Below are positions 1 to 13,101 of a DNA stretch of 64,000 nucleotides, piece after piece (position 1 is the stretch's first letter; each line of letters begins with the position of its first letter). A program made the translations under genes and the position numbers. This DNA comes from Paraspadella gotoi (Eukaryota; Chaetognatha): the NCBI GenBank assembly GCA_051294375.1, contig CM119263.1:26617130-26681129 (forward strand), written 5' to 3'. The notes under the pieces were generated by a model. That model saw nothing but the letters and a program-made list of their open reading frames with translations, was not told where the DNA came from and did not search any database.

Positions 1-176
1 AATCTATCTAACGATCTACGCTCTCTATCTTTCTCTCTCGCTCCCTCCCCCCAATATTATTCATCCTTTTCGTTTCCAATTTTTGCGGTTCTCGATTTTT
101 TTTCTACCTTCTTTTTTTTTCACACTCCCTCTCTCTCTCTCTCTCGCTCTTCTCTCTCTCTTCTCTCTCTCTCTCT

Positions 177-221
<45 letters not shown>

Positions 222-264
222 TCTCTCTCCCATTATTCTTTTCTCTTTCACATCTTCATTTTTT
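1..264. repeat. Pyrimidine-rich low-complexity sequence
   Basis: Mostly (CT)n with interruptions and T runs between about 120 and 235. It precedes the start of the duplicated block and does not clearly match the sequence before copy 2. No gene seen. Confidence 0.7.
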
Positions 265-1331
265 TTTGTCTTATTACCTGTTTTTTTTTCTTTCTTTTTT
301 TTCCTACTATTTTTCCCCCTCCTTAAATCCAACGGGCGCCAACGCCTTTGAATCTCTTTCCCCCCCTCCACGCCCCCCTTCTCTTTCCTTGAATCCGGGT
401 GGTGGTTTAAACGAGGTGGTTCTTGGCGACTGGAAAGGTGGTGGATTAGGTGGTAAAAGAGGCGAATTAAAGAGTGGTGGAAAAGGGGGATGGGGCCCCT
501 AGACTTTTTTGGTCCGGCAGGAATAATGTTGGTTTACGGTGAATGAGGGGAAGTTTATGAGAGATTAGAGGCAAATCATCTCGGGGAAAAAACTGCAGGA
601 AAAACACGGAGAAGTTTATGTTGTTTTTCTCCTTGTTGTTGTTGTTGTGGTTGTTATAGATGTCGATTTGCGTTTATAATTATAATTTTTATCGGTAGCT
701 CTTCTTCTACAATGTTACTAGTTTGTGTCATCTCGCTAATTTATATCGAATTGTTTAAATTGTTTAAATTTGGATTGTTGATTTTTTTTAACTTTTCAAC
801 ATCCAATTTACTAAGTGTGGCTTTAATGAAATGATAAACTATGATAAAAATCAATAAATGTTTTTCACGCTCGCAGCAAATCTTGCTTCTATAGCAGGGA
901 ACGGCCTGGGAAAACTCAGTCGATGAAAAAACCAAAAGGAAATTCGATTTCGGGACAAAATTCCATTTGATTTTTCACAAAACGGGAAAAAAAAGGGGAG
1001 AAACGTTGGAAAATTCTGGAAAACGAAAATGAATGGCCAGCGGCATGTACATTGGGTTTAAGAGCAAGCTGGAAGGACTTTAGCGTTGGGGGAAAATGGG
1101 TTAAGAACCGGACGTAAATTTCATGGTGATGGATTTTTTCAAGGGTTCGTTTATTTACAGGCAATGGTAAACTTTGATTGTGATAGAAAGAATGATGATT
1201 CAATTTCGAAATTTAGCTCAGGTTTTTCGAGGTGAAAATAAAAACGTCCAGTTTAGACTTTTCAGTCTTTTGAGTCTCTCACCGACTTTTGGTTTACGTC
1301 ACGGAACGCGAATTGCCGTCGGCAAAGTCCG

Positions 1332-1350
1332 GGTTCGAATCCCGAGGACG
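1332..1350 (+). other. tRNA-like B-box fragment
   Basis: GGTTCGAATCC at 1,332-1,342 is a perfect RNA polymerase III B-box/T-arm motif, followed by a tRNA-like GAGGACGGA end. The matching 5' acceptor strand (TCCGTCC) and a good A-box are not found at the expected distance upstream, so this is not an intact tRNA. It may be a tRNA-derived SINE fragment. The counterpart in copy 2 is at 15,493-15,503 with one base changed. Confidence 0.35.
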
Positions 1351-1812
1351 GAGTTTGATTAAGTTGAAGATTGAGTCGTAGAGAGCGGCGGTGGCTTTGT
1401 AAAGGGGGAAGAGGGGGGTTTTTAGGGGTTGGTAAACGTATGGAATAAAGGCAGTAGTTAAAATGAGACCGCTTTATGTCGTTGTTGTTGTTCATTTTTT
1501 TTACAATTCAAGGAAAAGAAGTAAGACAAAGTGTTTCACGTGAATTTCACCGGATGCGATCATGACCTAAGGAAAGAAATGAGAAAGGAGGCGACCCATT
1601 TAATGCGATTCAAAATTTAAAGATTAAATAAAAAAAAATTCCCAGATTCGCAAAGAGTCGAGAGTCGAGAGTAAACAAAGAGCAGATTCGCCCGCCTTTG
1701 TTTTTTCAAAAGCCCATGGATCCTGGCGTGCGCCACGGGGGCTCATTCGGGGCTCATCGGAGGCCCGGAGAGGCCGATTATAAAACGTCGAGAAAGTTGA
1801 TTCAGCTGAGAA

Positions 1813-1928
<116 letters not shown>

Positions 1929-2656
1929 CTTTTGTTTTTCTTTTCTGTTTGGCGGCGCCATATTTCTTTTCTCTCTGGCATTTCGCTCATCCTCGTATTT
2001 TCTTATTTACTCTCCGGTTTTTTTTTCCGATCTTCATAGAAACTTAATTATTTATAGTTCGTTTCACGATAATCTTACATTTTAAACTAATTTAGCTTTA
2101 TAAACTTGAGTAAATTTTAAACTTGGTGAACTGAATAACTGTCAATATTAATTAAATTTGTTTAAGTTCGTTTCAATTTATTTATCTTCGTTTATTCGAA
2201 TATTTTTTCCCGATCATATTTATTCCCCGTAAATTTTAGTTTATTATGGTTTTTATTTTGAAAAAGTTTCAAAAATTATTTCTAAATATTAAGCGAATTT
2301 AACTTAAAATTTACATCATTTATTCTAATTATTCAATTTATTTCATGTCTTCATTGCCTCCGTCAAAAAGTATAGGGTTTAGAATGTAATTAATTTGGAA
2401 TACTCATAATCCAGACGAAATAAAGGCTGAGAATACCCAGTTTTGAATATTATCGCACCCAATAGGTTTTGAAGCGAATAAGTCTGAATTTAATCGCATC
2501 TCACAAGTCTGGATGCAGATGAGTTTGCGCGGGAGTGAATTTCACTTCGAAATTCACTCAAGTTGCGATGATTTCGATTCACCGACCTTCAATTTATTTT
2601 TTTTTTTTAAATCGACCTCGAGGAAATTTACGCAAATTTTTCGGCAAAGAAAAGTA

Positions 2657-2703
2657 TGACGACGACGACGACGACGACGACTATCACAACGCTGACAACG
2701 ACG
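2657..2703. repeat. (GAC)n trinucleotide tract
   Basis: About eight GAC units followed by imperfect continuation; repeated in copy 2 near 16,791. Similar GAC/GTC tracts recur through the window (4,020; 7,158; 9,935; 10,975; 39,815; 45,118; 57,408; 60,236). Confidence 0.85.
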
Positions 2704-5041
2704 ATGAAGACAAATTCTTATTTGTTGCCAAATTATAAAATAAAAACTGTTATGAAAAAATATATTAATCTAAGAATTTTGTCGTGAAATCCTCACAGCG
2801 AAAAAAAAAGTTTTTACAAATCGTAGATTTTCGTCGCAAGTTTTACTCTTTTTTTGTCTTAGTTTTTTTTTTTTCTTTTTTTTTTTCAAATAGTAAATTT
2901 ATTTTTCATGCTAACGTTGCTGGGTCGATCCGACCTCAACCATTTTTCATCGTCGTACAGAAAAAAATATTTGAAAAAGAAAAAAAAAAAGAAAAGAAAG
3001 AAAGTTTAATCATGTGAATCATTAATCTTGTTCTCGCGGTCGTGTAACACCTTCGATAGAAAAAAGAAAGAAAAAATGAAGCTAAACGCGCATGCGCATG
3101 ACAGAAAATCGATCGACGGTAATTCTTCACAGTTATACCCTTTCACTCATCGCCCCTTCTCCTCTTGGCCCACGCTTTGAGCCCCAACAACGCTTTGCAT
3201 CACGAAATGCAATAAATACAACCTAACCCATATCTTGTGAAATAAAACTCGTGCTTAACTTAAAGGTCATCCGTACTATCAAACCCTGCCTTCTTTTAGA
3301 ATCTTTTTAAATTGGTTTCTTGTTTTACAAATATTTAACTTCCCATTCGCTACCTGCCCAAGCGACTCCTATCCCTCAACCAACGACTATCCCCAACCCC
3401 CCCACTTATCCCCCCCCACCTTCAACCCCCTTTTCAACCTCCCCCACCATCAACCCCTTTTCTACTTTCGATTGACTCCGTCGTCTTTACATCTCAAGAA
3501 ACTCCTCATAATCTCGAGTCGCGACCTCAAAAGACGAAACTTGACAGAAAAACCGACGTCTTTTGTTTTTCTCCTTTTAATTTATTCGCGAAGATCGAAA
3601 GATCGAAAGATCGAGAGATCCCGCCCACGATACTCCCCGTCAATTTTATCGATCGGCGTTGGATGCCCGATTGCCCTGGGGACCTGATCCATCCAACCCT
3701 TTAACCCTTAACTCTAAATCTCCCAAAATCCTAAATTCGTTCTCATCAAAAAACAATCTTTTTTTTTAATATAATCCTGTCACTTCTCTCCTATATTTCT
3801 ACCCCAAATAATAATTTTTCATTTCTTAAACCCCTCCCCTACTTCCCATAACTTTTTTTCTCCCCCATAACCCCCAGATTTCTTCCGATTCCCCCCACCC
3901 TCCCACACTCCCACTGCCCTATCCCCCTAACGAAACCCCATTGCCTAATTTTTTAGTCATGTGTATGCGATGAAGGCGCGAGGAAGTTGACGGAGGACGA
4001 GAGGAAGGACGAAGCTGACGTCGTCGTCGTCTTCTTCATGGTCGTCGTCGTCGTCGTCGTCGTAGATGTAACGGGAAAACAAGCGCGAAAATTATTGAAG
4101 TCGAAACGAAAAAAAAAAAAGAAAAAATCTTAGGCGAAATTCTAAATCGATAGAAATTGTTGTTCTCGACAACAACGACGAACACAAGGGGAGAATTTAA
4201 TTTGACGAACGTCACTGTTCCAATTAAGTCGAAACCCAGAGTAACTCAGGGGCCAGTTTAATTTCACACCGAAGATGAAATCACATACAGCAGACGACAA
4301 ACTTCAAATTCAAAATAGACGAGAGGACGGTATAACCACATTGGCACATAAAATCGAAAACCAATATGTAAGCAAACCCACTACACATCACAGAGAGACA
4401 CACCCACAGAACAAAAAAATGGAAAACTAAAGTGATACAGAGCGAGATATCGTACAGTGAAGCCTCAGTTAAACGAGATTGATGGGACCAGTTCTGATCG
4501 GAAAGAAAAAATTTGTCGACTCAGGATTTTTTTTTTCGTCGTCATTCGCAGTTCAAACGAAGTTTAAAAAAAAAGATGCGAATCTGCGATTTTGAGATCG
4601 AACTTTGACCTTTACCCTCCACTCCCTCTTCCGTCCCCATGCTACCCCTCGCCCTTCATTTGACCCACGCCTCCAAAATCAATTTCTGCGTTGTTCCTCA
4701 CTTGTACTTTTCGTCTTCTCTCCACAATCTTTGTTTCGTCTTTTTCAATTGCGCTCTCATCTTCCCGACTTTAACATTACTTACTTTCCCATTGTTTTTT
4801 TCTCCTGGTTTCGGTTCTACTTTTCTCTTACGGTCTTACCCCATCACTCACCCTATTTGCTTGACTTTCCTTCTCTGCTTTTATCCTAATCTAATTATTC
4901 TTCACTTCGCTTTTGTTTCAAACTTATCCCTTACCTTTCGTGGTAAAGGATAACACTCACCAGTGGTGAGTCACCATCCTCCCCTGCACTCCAGCCTCCT
5001 CTCCCTCTCACACCTCCTGTAACTCCTTAACTCCTCCGGTA

Positions 5042-5330
5042 ACTCCTTCAATAACACCTCCATAAATCCGCCATTACTCCTTCACTAACTCCTTCAATAA
5101 CTCCTCCACTAAATCCCTCATTACCCCTCCACTAACTCCTTCAATAATACTCCACTAAATCCCAATTACTCCTCCAACTCCTTCAATATCTCCTCCAATA
5201 ATTCCCCCATTACCCCTCCAATAACTCCTTCAATAATTACCCCACTAAATCCCAATTACTCTTCCACTAACTCCTTCAATAATTACTCCAGTAAATCTCC
5301 ATTACTCTTCCACTAACTCCTTTAATAATT
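5042..5330. repeat. Degenerate minisatellite, unit about 46 bp
   Basis: Roughly six units, each starting CTCCTTCAATAA and containing CCACTAAATCCC and ATTACTC blocks. Units vary in length (about 41-48 bp) and sequence. Copy 2 equivalent at about 19,150-19,445. Confidence 0.8.
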
Positions 5331-5515
5331 TATCCCCCCCTCACTACCCCACTCCTTCTTCCTCACCTCCACAGTTTCCTCCTCCACTCACCACCTCCTC
5401 ACCGTCGCCAGCTGCGTCGGTGTCTTGGAGGAAACAAGTTTCACGTGAGTCGGCTGCTTAATGGCGGCGCCCCGGAAGGTTGTGTTGTTGTTGTTGTTGG
5501 CGAAAAGAAAAAGAG

Positions 5516-5584
5516 AGGGAAAGAGAGAGGGGAGAGAAAATAGAGAGAGGAGGAAGAAAGAGTGAAGGGAGGGAGAGAGAGAGA

Positions 5585-5631
<47 letters not shown>
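5516..5631. repeat. GA-rich microsatellite
   Basis: Imperfect (GA)n with GGGA/AAGA interruptions, becoming pure toward 5,600-5,630. Counterpart at about 19,620-19,755. Confidence 0.85.
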
Positions 5632-6544
5632 GCAAAATTGAAAATCGACCGGCTCGCAATCTCGAACGCCGGACCTGGTGAGCAAAAAAAGCTAAATATC
5701 AAGATTGCCTGAACTACAAATACCAAAAGTGAAGAGAGAAAAAGCTTTGAATTTTTGATGTCGGAAGAAATCTAGGGTAAAATGAGTTCGTGAATCCGAA
5801 ATCACGTCGGACGATGTGAGAATAAGTGGACCGTGAGTCTCGCAAGGTGATTCGTGCTCCCTGTCAGCCATTGGCCGGAGATCAACTTACGAAGTCAATT
5901 TATTTTTGGGATTTCTTTTTTTATGATAAATACATTTAACAGATATAGTATTATCCGAACTAATATTTGAGGGAATGGTCCTTTTAAACAATTGAAACAG
6001 TTCATTGAGATGGAAGTTAGGTACTTTAAGAATTAATAAACTAGACTGTGAGAGAGTCTTGATTGAAAGCTTGAAGTATGAAGTTCTTTAGCCACCATAC
6101 CATGTCCAAAGCTTTTTGATTGAATGACTGGATAATTTTTCATTGGCTGTACCAATTTCACATAGTATTTATTTATCTATCTAATTTTTTTTTACAACTA
6201 TAAACGATGGGTATAAAATATTCATCTTGATCTCAGTTAACTATTACGTTATCGTTCATTTTTATAATATTAATACTCCTTTTTAATTTATAAGAGCAAT
6301 GTTCTAAAATTTTCTAAGCGTTTTGATACAGCAATGTCTAGTAGTGCACAACGCAGACAGGAGCAAAAGTAATAACCAATTAATTTGGCTCAGAAAAAAA
6401 GTTAAAGGGACAAAATCAGCTGTAGGTAGACCGTTTCGCCACCTTGTTTTTCATTGATTCGTCCACAACGAGATCTTTCTTCTCGTCGCCCTTCGATCGG
6501 GAGATCGAGGATCGTCGTCGATCGGCCTCGAGCCCAACCGCCGT

Positions 6545-6612
6545 GGCACGCTCTGTGGGGTGGTCTCTAAGTGGCAAAAGGGTCGCGGGTTCGAGACCGG
6601 GCCTCTGCGGGA
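6545..6612 (+). other. tRNA-like B-box fragment, possible SINE piece
   Basis: GGTTCGAGACC at 6,588-6,598 fits the pol III B-box. Upstream, GTGGTCTCTAAGTGGC has some resemblance to a leucine/serine tRNA D-arm but is too close to the B-box for a normal cloverleaf. A (CT)n tract follows at about 6,665, as would a SINE tail. Counterpart with B-box at 20,710-20,720. Low certainty. Confidence 0.3.
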
Positions 6613-6821
6613 TAGAGAAAGAGGAAGGGAAAGAAGATCATTTGTTTAAAAAAAAAATTCAAGCTGTCTCTCTCTCTCTCTGTCTCACTCTCAATTACAG
6701 CATCAACTAAAATCCTCGAAGTCGATTTTTATTCCAACTATTATTTTTTTTTTTCGGTAGTTTTCTTGAGACTAAATTCGGGTCGAACTCGTTATGTTAA
6801 TTGGTAATTATAAAGAGAGGG

Positions 6822-6827
<6 letters not shown>

Positions 6828-6873
<46 letters not shown>
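6828..6873. repeat. (GA)n microsatellite
   Basis: About 22 pure GA units; the copy-2 equivalent near 20,945-20,985 is interrupted. Confidence 0.9.
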
Positions 6874-6876
<3 letters not shown>

Positions 6877-7978
6877 AACACTGTTCTCCTTAGTGCACTG
6901 AACAACAGTAGTTGTCCTTAAAAACTCAAGAAAATTAATCGAGTAAAAAGAGACTTTCGCTGAGTTTAAAACCTTCTGTAAATAAAACCGTTTATTATTT
7001 GCTATGTAATAATTCATATACTACGACAGTCTAGTATCTCAAAAACACGCCCGCCGTCTCTGTCTGGAATTTCTGTCTCAAGGACACGGATTCGTTTTCC
7101 CGATCGAGTATTCTGAACCGGTTCTGGTCTGTAGTTCTGGTCTGTGGTTACGCATGGGTCGTCGTCGTCGTCTTCGTCGTCGTCGTCGTCGGAATGAGAT
7201 TAGAGTTGTCATTTTTCGTCGGTTATGTGATGTGTCACTTTCCCGAAACCATTTTTTTCTTCCAATCCAATGAAAACAAAAATGTAATTAATTAAATCTC
7301 GTTAGAGGGACTTATTTCAGTTCGAGTTCTTACCTGCACTCAAACTCGTTCATTACAGAGAATTTAAAAGTTATAAATGGCGACGCGCCTCGTTCTCACC
7401 CCAAAACTTTTTAACTATTCCAACATCGAATTACTTACGTAATTATAAGCGCAGCACTTTAGCAGCCTCGGTACTTTTTTCCCCGACTGAGAGGTCATCG
7501 GATAATTTGAGAAAAACAACAAATAATGAAGATTCGACAAATTAATGATTTACGCCAAAGTTACTTTGTTTAGGGGAATGAAGTCTTGTTTATGGAATGA
7601 ATGGACATCTTTACTACTAAGCATTGACTAAAATGAAGCAGTAATGTGTAATGATAAAGTTATTGGCATTTAAAACGTAAGTGAAACAGACTGACATACA
7701 AACAGATGGACATACCGACCAAACGACCGACGGACAGACGCTTAATTAAGTTGCTTCGCGAGTACTCGCGGCTCAACTAAAAAAAATTTAAAAAAGAGGA
7801 AAATCAAGAAAAAAAGGTTAGAAAAAAAAAAAGACAAGTGGAGAAAAAGATTTGAGGTTTGACAAGAAAATGTCGAATATTAAGATGACAGAGTGGTACT
7901 CTTCTTCATTGTTGTCGTTGTCGTTGTCATCAATTGTGTCGTCGAATTCTTAATTGAAAGCGGGAGGGTGGAGGAGTT

Positions 7979-7991
7979 TCTCTCTCTCTTC

Positions 7992-8055
<64 letters not shown>
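7979..8055. repeat. (CT)n microsatellite
   Basis: Mostly pure CT units after a short interrupted lead-in. It is followed by a CG-rich segment (8,056-8,110) of no recognised identity. Counterpart at about 22,097-22,178. Confidence 0.9.
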
Positions 8056-8058
<3 letters not shown>

Positions 8059-8205
8059 CGCCCTAACCCGGGATCTCCGGGCCGAAGATCGAGGCTGATC
8101 TCCCGAAACACTCGCGCTAAACCATCACTGTCGAAAACTGCGTTCCTCGTTGATTTACTTTCGCTTTTAGAAACATATGCTCCCCCGCTCTTCCTTCACA
8201 ACGCG

Positions 8206-8227
8206 AGAGAGAGAGACGAGAGAGAAG

Positions 8228-8269
<42 letters not shown>

Positions 8270-8440
8270 AGCTAACCAATTTTTTCCGGCAACTTTTCAG
8301 CTTTTTTGGAAAAAGAATTACTGTGAAAAAACTGAAGACGAGGAAGGAGAAGAAGAAGGAGAAGAAGAAGAAGGAGATGGAGAAGAAGTAGAAGGAAAAG
8401 AAGAAGAAGAAGGAGAAGAAGAAGAATAAGAAGAAAAAAG
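8206..8440. repeat. (GA)n followed by (GAA)n/(AAG)n purine tract
   Basis: GA units at about 8,206-8,271, then a unique 60-bp spacer, then a GAA/AAG/GGA-rich tract to about 8,440. The Lys/Glu-rich frames here are compositional. Counterpart about 22,333-22,585. Confidence 0.85.
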
Positions 8441-8640
8441 ACAAAGTCAGAACAGAAGATTTCTCGATTTTTTAGCGAAATCATAAAAATGACATTAAAT
8501 ATTTAATACTTTGGTTTTTTCAATATTATCAGAAACCTCATCAGTTTGAAGGTTTCCTAAAAATAATTTCGTCTCAAATAAAACTTTATAATCTTATTTT
8601 TCTTTTAAAGTGCAAGAAGCATCACAATTAATCTTAATTT

Positions 8641-9067
8641 AACCTTTCTAAGTGCAGCAGAGCTGCAACTTAGTTCTTTTAACCTTTCTAAGTGCAACAA
8701 GGCCCCAACTTAATTCTTTTAACCTTTCTAAGTGCAACAAGGCCCCAACTTAATTCTTTTAACCTTTCTAAGTGCAACAAGGCCCCAACTTAATTCTTTT
8801 AACCTTTCTAAGTTCAACAAGGCACCAACTTAGTTCTTTTAACCTTTCTAAGGGCAACAAGGCTCCGACTTAATTCTTTTAACCTTTCTCAGTGCAACAA
8901 GGCGCCAACTTAGTTCTTTTAACCTTTTTAAGTGCAACAAGGCTCCGACTTAATTCTTTTAACCTTTCTAAGTGCAAAAAGGCCCCAACTTAATTATTTT
9001 AACCTTTCTAAGTGCTACAAGGCGCAAACTTAATTCTTTTAACCTTTCTAATTGCAACAAGGCGCTT
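8641..9067. repeat. 40-bp minisatellite, about 10.7 copies
   Basis: Ten full units start at 8,641 and every 40 bases after it (8,681, 8,721 ... 9,001), plus a partial unit at 9,041. Each unit begins AACCTTTCTAAGTGCAACAA and ends TTAATTCTTTT. Substitutions occur but no length change in any unit, so the array kept exact phase. The adjacent units at 8,721 and 8,761 look identical. In copy 2 (about 22,785-23,200) the same array has many indels. Confidence 0.95.
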
Positions 9068-9716
9068 ACGAAATTAATTCAGTTTTTCTATTTACCCTTC
9101 TATTACTTTCTCCCTCCCTCTCTTACCCGTCTCTACAGTGACTTATATCATTCCACTAATTATTTCCAACTTCCTCTTCCTTAGCCACCTTGCCTTACTC
9201 TTCCCCACTCTCCACTCCCGCGCCCTCTTTGACCGCGCCCACATTCCCGCCAAGACGCAGCAGCATCTCGAGATTTAGTGCCGCAATAACGTTTTCATGA
9301 TTCTCATTCTGGAGAGCGAATTTCTCACCCGCGCCGCACGGTGAGCCTCACCCGTCGGTGGCAATCGCCTCACCTTCTCCTTCTCTAAACTCTTTCGCAT
9401 CCTCGCCTCATTTTTGATTCTCAGACATAGAACTCGTTCTTGGGGAATAGTTTTTATATTTATTTTTATTTATTTATTTATTTTCTCCCTCTTCTCTATA
9501 TTTTTATCTCTGATCATCCTTCCCACCAAAATTTCTCAATCCTTTTATTTTTCCTTTTCTTTTTCTTTTCTTTCCTTTCTTTTTTACTTCCTCTCTTCCT
9601 CCCATCTTCCTCTTCTCGTTAGAATTAACGCCCGACACCTGAAAACCAGATTCTGACGCCAAAAGATCTGAGGTCGCCTTTTATGCTTTCGTTGATGCGA
9701 TCCCTTCCGGATAGAT

Positions 9717-9737
9717 AGATAGAGAGAAGAGAGAAAA

Positions 9738-9804
<67 letters not shown>
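9717..9804. repeat. GA-rich microsatellite
   Basis: GATA/GAGA start followed by nearly pure (GA)n; counterpart at about 23,852-23,963. Confidence 0.85.
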
Positions 9805-9807
<3 letters not shown>

Positions 9808-10689
9808 TTCGACGCACCAGGAAATCGTTTTATCACCGACGTTTTTATCACTTTACGATTCGATTCTGTTGCGATTTTATTTCATCCCCCTTGATTCGAA
9901 ACTGTAGTCGGACAGGAGTCGAGACTGTAAAAAGGCGTCGTCGGTGTTGTCGTCGTCGTCGGCGTCGTTTTCGTCGTCATCATCGTCGTTGCAATAGTCT
10001 TGATGTTGCCGACTCTGGCGCCTGCTGAATGTCTCAATCGCCCCGTGTTTGTAAGCATCACTTTAACTTTCTTTGGGGCGCGCGATCATTCGGAATGCAC
10101 AATGCACATGGTGCATGGTACATGGTGCAAGGTGTTAGAGTAATAGGAGTTAATTGTGAGGCGCTAAACCACCAAAGCATGTTCTAAGTCATCGACAAGA
10201 TAGCTTATTTATTAAACGAATAGATAATTTTTATATTGTTTGTACCAATTTCATGGTAAAATACACAACACAACCACAACATGGTGATCCGTCTTTATAT
10301 TTAAAATATATCAATAGTTCCCAGTTGTATTGCGCATCCATGAAACACGCCCATGTCAGGCCTATAAGAGGCAAATAATAAGAAGTTTTTCAAAATGCGA
10401 CATTGGCTATTGACTAATTGTTATGTGTTATAGTGCAAGTCTATTCATTCAAGATGTCGTTTTTTTACCACAAAATATTGAAATTGAATCGCAGTACACA
10501 ATAGTATGGAGTCCGTCATACGACGCCGACTTTTCCGCGTTTTCAAAACCAATCGAAAGAAAAAATGGAAATTCGGCGAAGGAGCTTCTTCTGTTTTCGC
10601 TCGAGTCTGCGATCGATTCGAATTTGCCTCGTGGATTCGTCGTGGGTTGAAAAACACTTCTCTATATTGGATTTCCTTCTTTAGTGAGC

Positions 10690-10852
10690 TTCATTATCGT
10701 CGCTATCATCATCATCATCGTCGTCGCCATCATGATCATTATCATCATCGTCATAACCATCATAGTCATCCTCATAATCATCATCATCGCCGTCATCATC
10801 ATCATCATCATCATCATCATCAATCATCATCATCATCATCATCATCTTCAAC

Positions 10853-10898
<46 letters not shown>

Positions 10899-11135
10899 TA
10901 TCATCATTATTGTCTTCGTCGACACTATTGTATTTTTGTAAAAGACTTCGTTTGTCGCAATGCTGTTTCTGGTCGCCGTCGTCGTCGTCGTCGTCACCGT
11001 CATCAGTATCGTCGTTCCGTTTGTGGTCGTCGAGATCGTCATCGTCGTCGCTTTGGTCGCCATCATCGTCGTCTTGGTCTGTGTCGTCGTTCCATTTGTG
11101 CTCGCCGTCGTCGTCGTCGTCGTCGTCGTCGATTT
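10690..11135. repeat. (ATC)n then (GTC)n trinucleotide tracts
   Basis: ATC units fill about 10,690-10,910 and GTC/CGTC units about 10,975-11,135. Poly-His, poly-Ile or poly-Ser frames across it are repeat translations. Counterpart about 24,845-25,320, more broken. Confidence 0.85.
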
Positions 11136-11213
11136 GATCCGAAGAGACTCGATGGAACTTTTTTCTCGGTTATCGAATCGCATTAGCTGGAATAATGGTT
11201 TTCCCTTCGTCCT

Positions 11214-11534
11214 NNNNNNNNNNNNNNNNNNNNNNNNNNNNNNNNNNNNNNNNNNNNNNNNNNNNNNNNNNNNNNNNNNNNNNNNNNNNNNNNNNNNNNN
11301 NNNNNNNNNNNNNNNNNNNNNNNNNNNNNNNNNNNNNNNNNNNNNNNNNNNNNNNNNNNNNNNNNNNNNNNNNNNNNNNNNNNNNNNNNNNNNNNNNNNN
11401 NNNNNNNNNNNNNNNNNNNNNNNNNNNNNNNNNNNNNNNNNNNNNNNNNNNNNNNNNNNNNNNNNNNNNNNNNNNNNNNNNNNNNNNNNNNNNNNNNNNN
11501 NNNNNNNNNNNNNNNNNNNNNNNNNNNNNNNNNN
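11214..11534. other. Assembly gap (321 N), content visible in copy 2
   Basis: Flanks match 25,399 on the left and 25,665 on the right in copy 2. The missing content is therefore represented by about 25,400-25,664 (roughly 265 bp): a (CT)n tract followed by unique sequence starting near 25,508. Confidence 0.8.
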
Positions 11535-11619
11535 AAATTCCTCTTTTAATTTGAAAATATGTCCGCTTTGCCGAGAGGACACCTGTTGATTCGCTCATCG
11601 TCTTTCCAGATTCTCTCTC

Positions 11620-11785
11620 NNNNNNNNNNNNNNNNNNNNNNNNNNNNNNNNNNNNNNNNNNNNNNNNNNNNNNNNNNNNNNNNNNNNNNNNNNNNNNNNN
11701 NNNNNNNNNNNNNNNNNNNNNNNNNNNNNNNNNNNNNNNNNNNNNNNNNNNNNNNNNNNNNNNNNNNNNNNNNNNNNNNNNNNNN
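11620..11785. other. Assembly gap (166 N), content visible in copy 2
   Basis: Flanks TCTTTCCA and TCTGTCCCCTTTC match 25,731 and 25,835 in copy 2. The intervening bases (about 25,750-25,834) are a (CT)n tract and a short unique tail. Confidence 0.8.
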
Positions 11786-12868
11786 TCTGTCCCCTTTCAA
11801 TGCCGCATTAAAATTTTTTTTGTTCCTTTATTTTCAATCTTTTTCTCATTTTCTGAATTTTTTCCCATCTCGTTTCATTTATTCCTTTTGAATTTTAACA
11901 TGGGAGGAAATGGCCCTCGCTGATTAATTTTTTTATTCAGTTTTTTCCCCTTTTTCCCCAGAATCGAATTTTGATTCAAGACGTTCAGTTTTCTGTTTGA
12001 AATTCAAATAATTTCGTTTTTTTTTTACGAAATTCATTAAAGTCGTCCTTTTTTTTTATAAGTTATGGCGAAGAATGATAAACTTTTCTTTATTATAAAG
12101 AAAAACTTGGTTTTGATTTCAATAGTCCCTTTTGTTTTTTACGATTTTTTTCCGCTCGAAATTTCAAAAAAGGGCGCTCGCAGCAGAAAAGGCGGAAACT
12201 AGAAAAAAGAACAACAGGATGATGAAAATTTTATCAAAATAATTATCAAATTTAAAAATATTACTGGAGAGTTAAAAATCACTAAAAAAATTTCCATATA
12301 TACAATTACATATTCCGATTGTTCCTTTACCTTCTACTCCTCCTCTCTTCGTTGGAAATGTGAAAAAAATAAATCTTGCATCAGCATTCTCTGTGAGGTC
12401 GTCATTGCCGCCGTCGTCGACGTCGTTATCGTCGTCGTCGACGCTGCCAATTATACAGCAGATTTCCCTTCCATTTCCTCTTTTATCCATTTATCCATTC
12501 ATCCATTTCTCCTTCGCGTTACTCGCGATTAAATTCAATCCTCATTCCGGAAAAATTTTCTTTTCCGATTTCTATACGAATCGAAATCTCGAAAAGACGA
12601 CGATGACGACGACTATGACGATGATGAAGATGACGATTATAGTTATCGCCTTCTCTTTTTTCACCTGATCCAGGAAAAACTTGAAAAGTAATATTATCCA
12701 ATTCGGCCTTTATATTGAATATATTTTCCCCTCACCTCTCTTACATCTTATCTTTCTATCTCGACTGAAGGACTTTTCTCCTATCTTAAAAAAGTCTATA
12801 TTTCCATTCTGTGCAAATAAAAAGTATCTAATTTCACTTGATGTTTTTATTCCGATTCATAACCCAAT

Positions 12869-12900
<32 letters not shown>

Positions 12901-12925
12901 NNNNNNNNNNNNNNNNNNNNNNNNN

Positions 12926-13066
12926 GAGAGAGAGAAGAAGAGAGACAGGGAGAGATACGAGAGAGAGAAAGAGATGAAGAGAGAGAGAAGGAGAGGAAGA
13001 AAGAGGCGAGAGAGGAGGAGGAGCGAGAGGGAGAGAAGAAGAGGGAGAGAGGAAGAGAGGGGAAGA

Positions 13067-13101
<35 letters not shown>

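Noticed and set aside
3695-3712. Telomere-like TTTAACCC repeats
   Set aside because: Only two imperfect units occur; no (TTAGG)n or (TTAGGG)n array is present.
8641-9067. CRISPR-like array
   Set aside because: The 40-bp units are contiguous with no unique spacers, and the genome is eukaryotic. It is a minisatellite.
10506-11186. Histidine-rich 226-residue frame
   Set aside because: It translates the (ATC)n and (GTC)n tracts. Copy 2 does not keep the frame.
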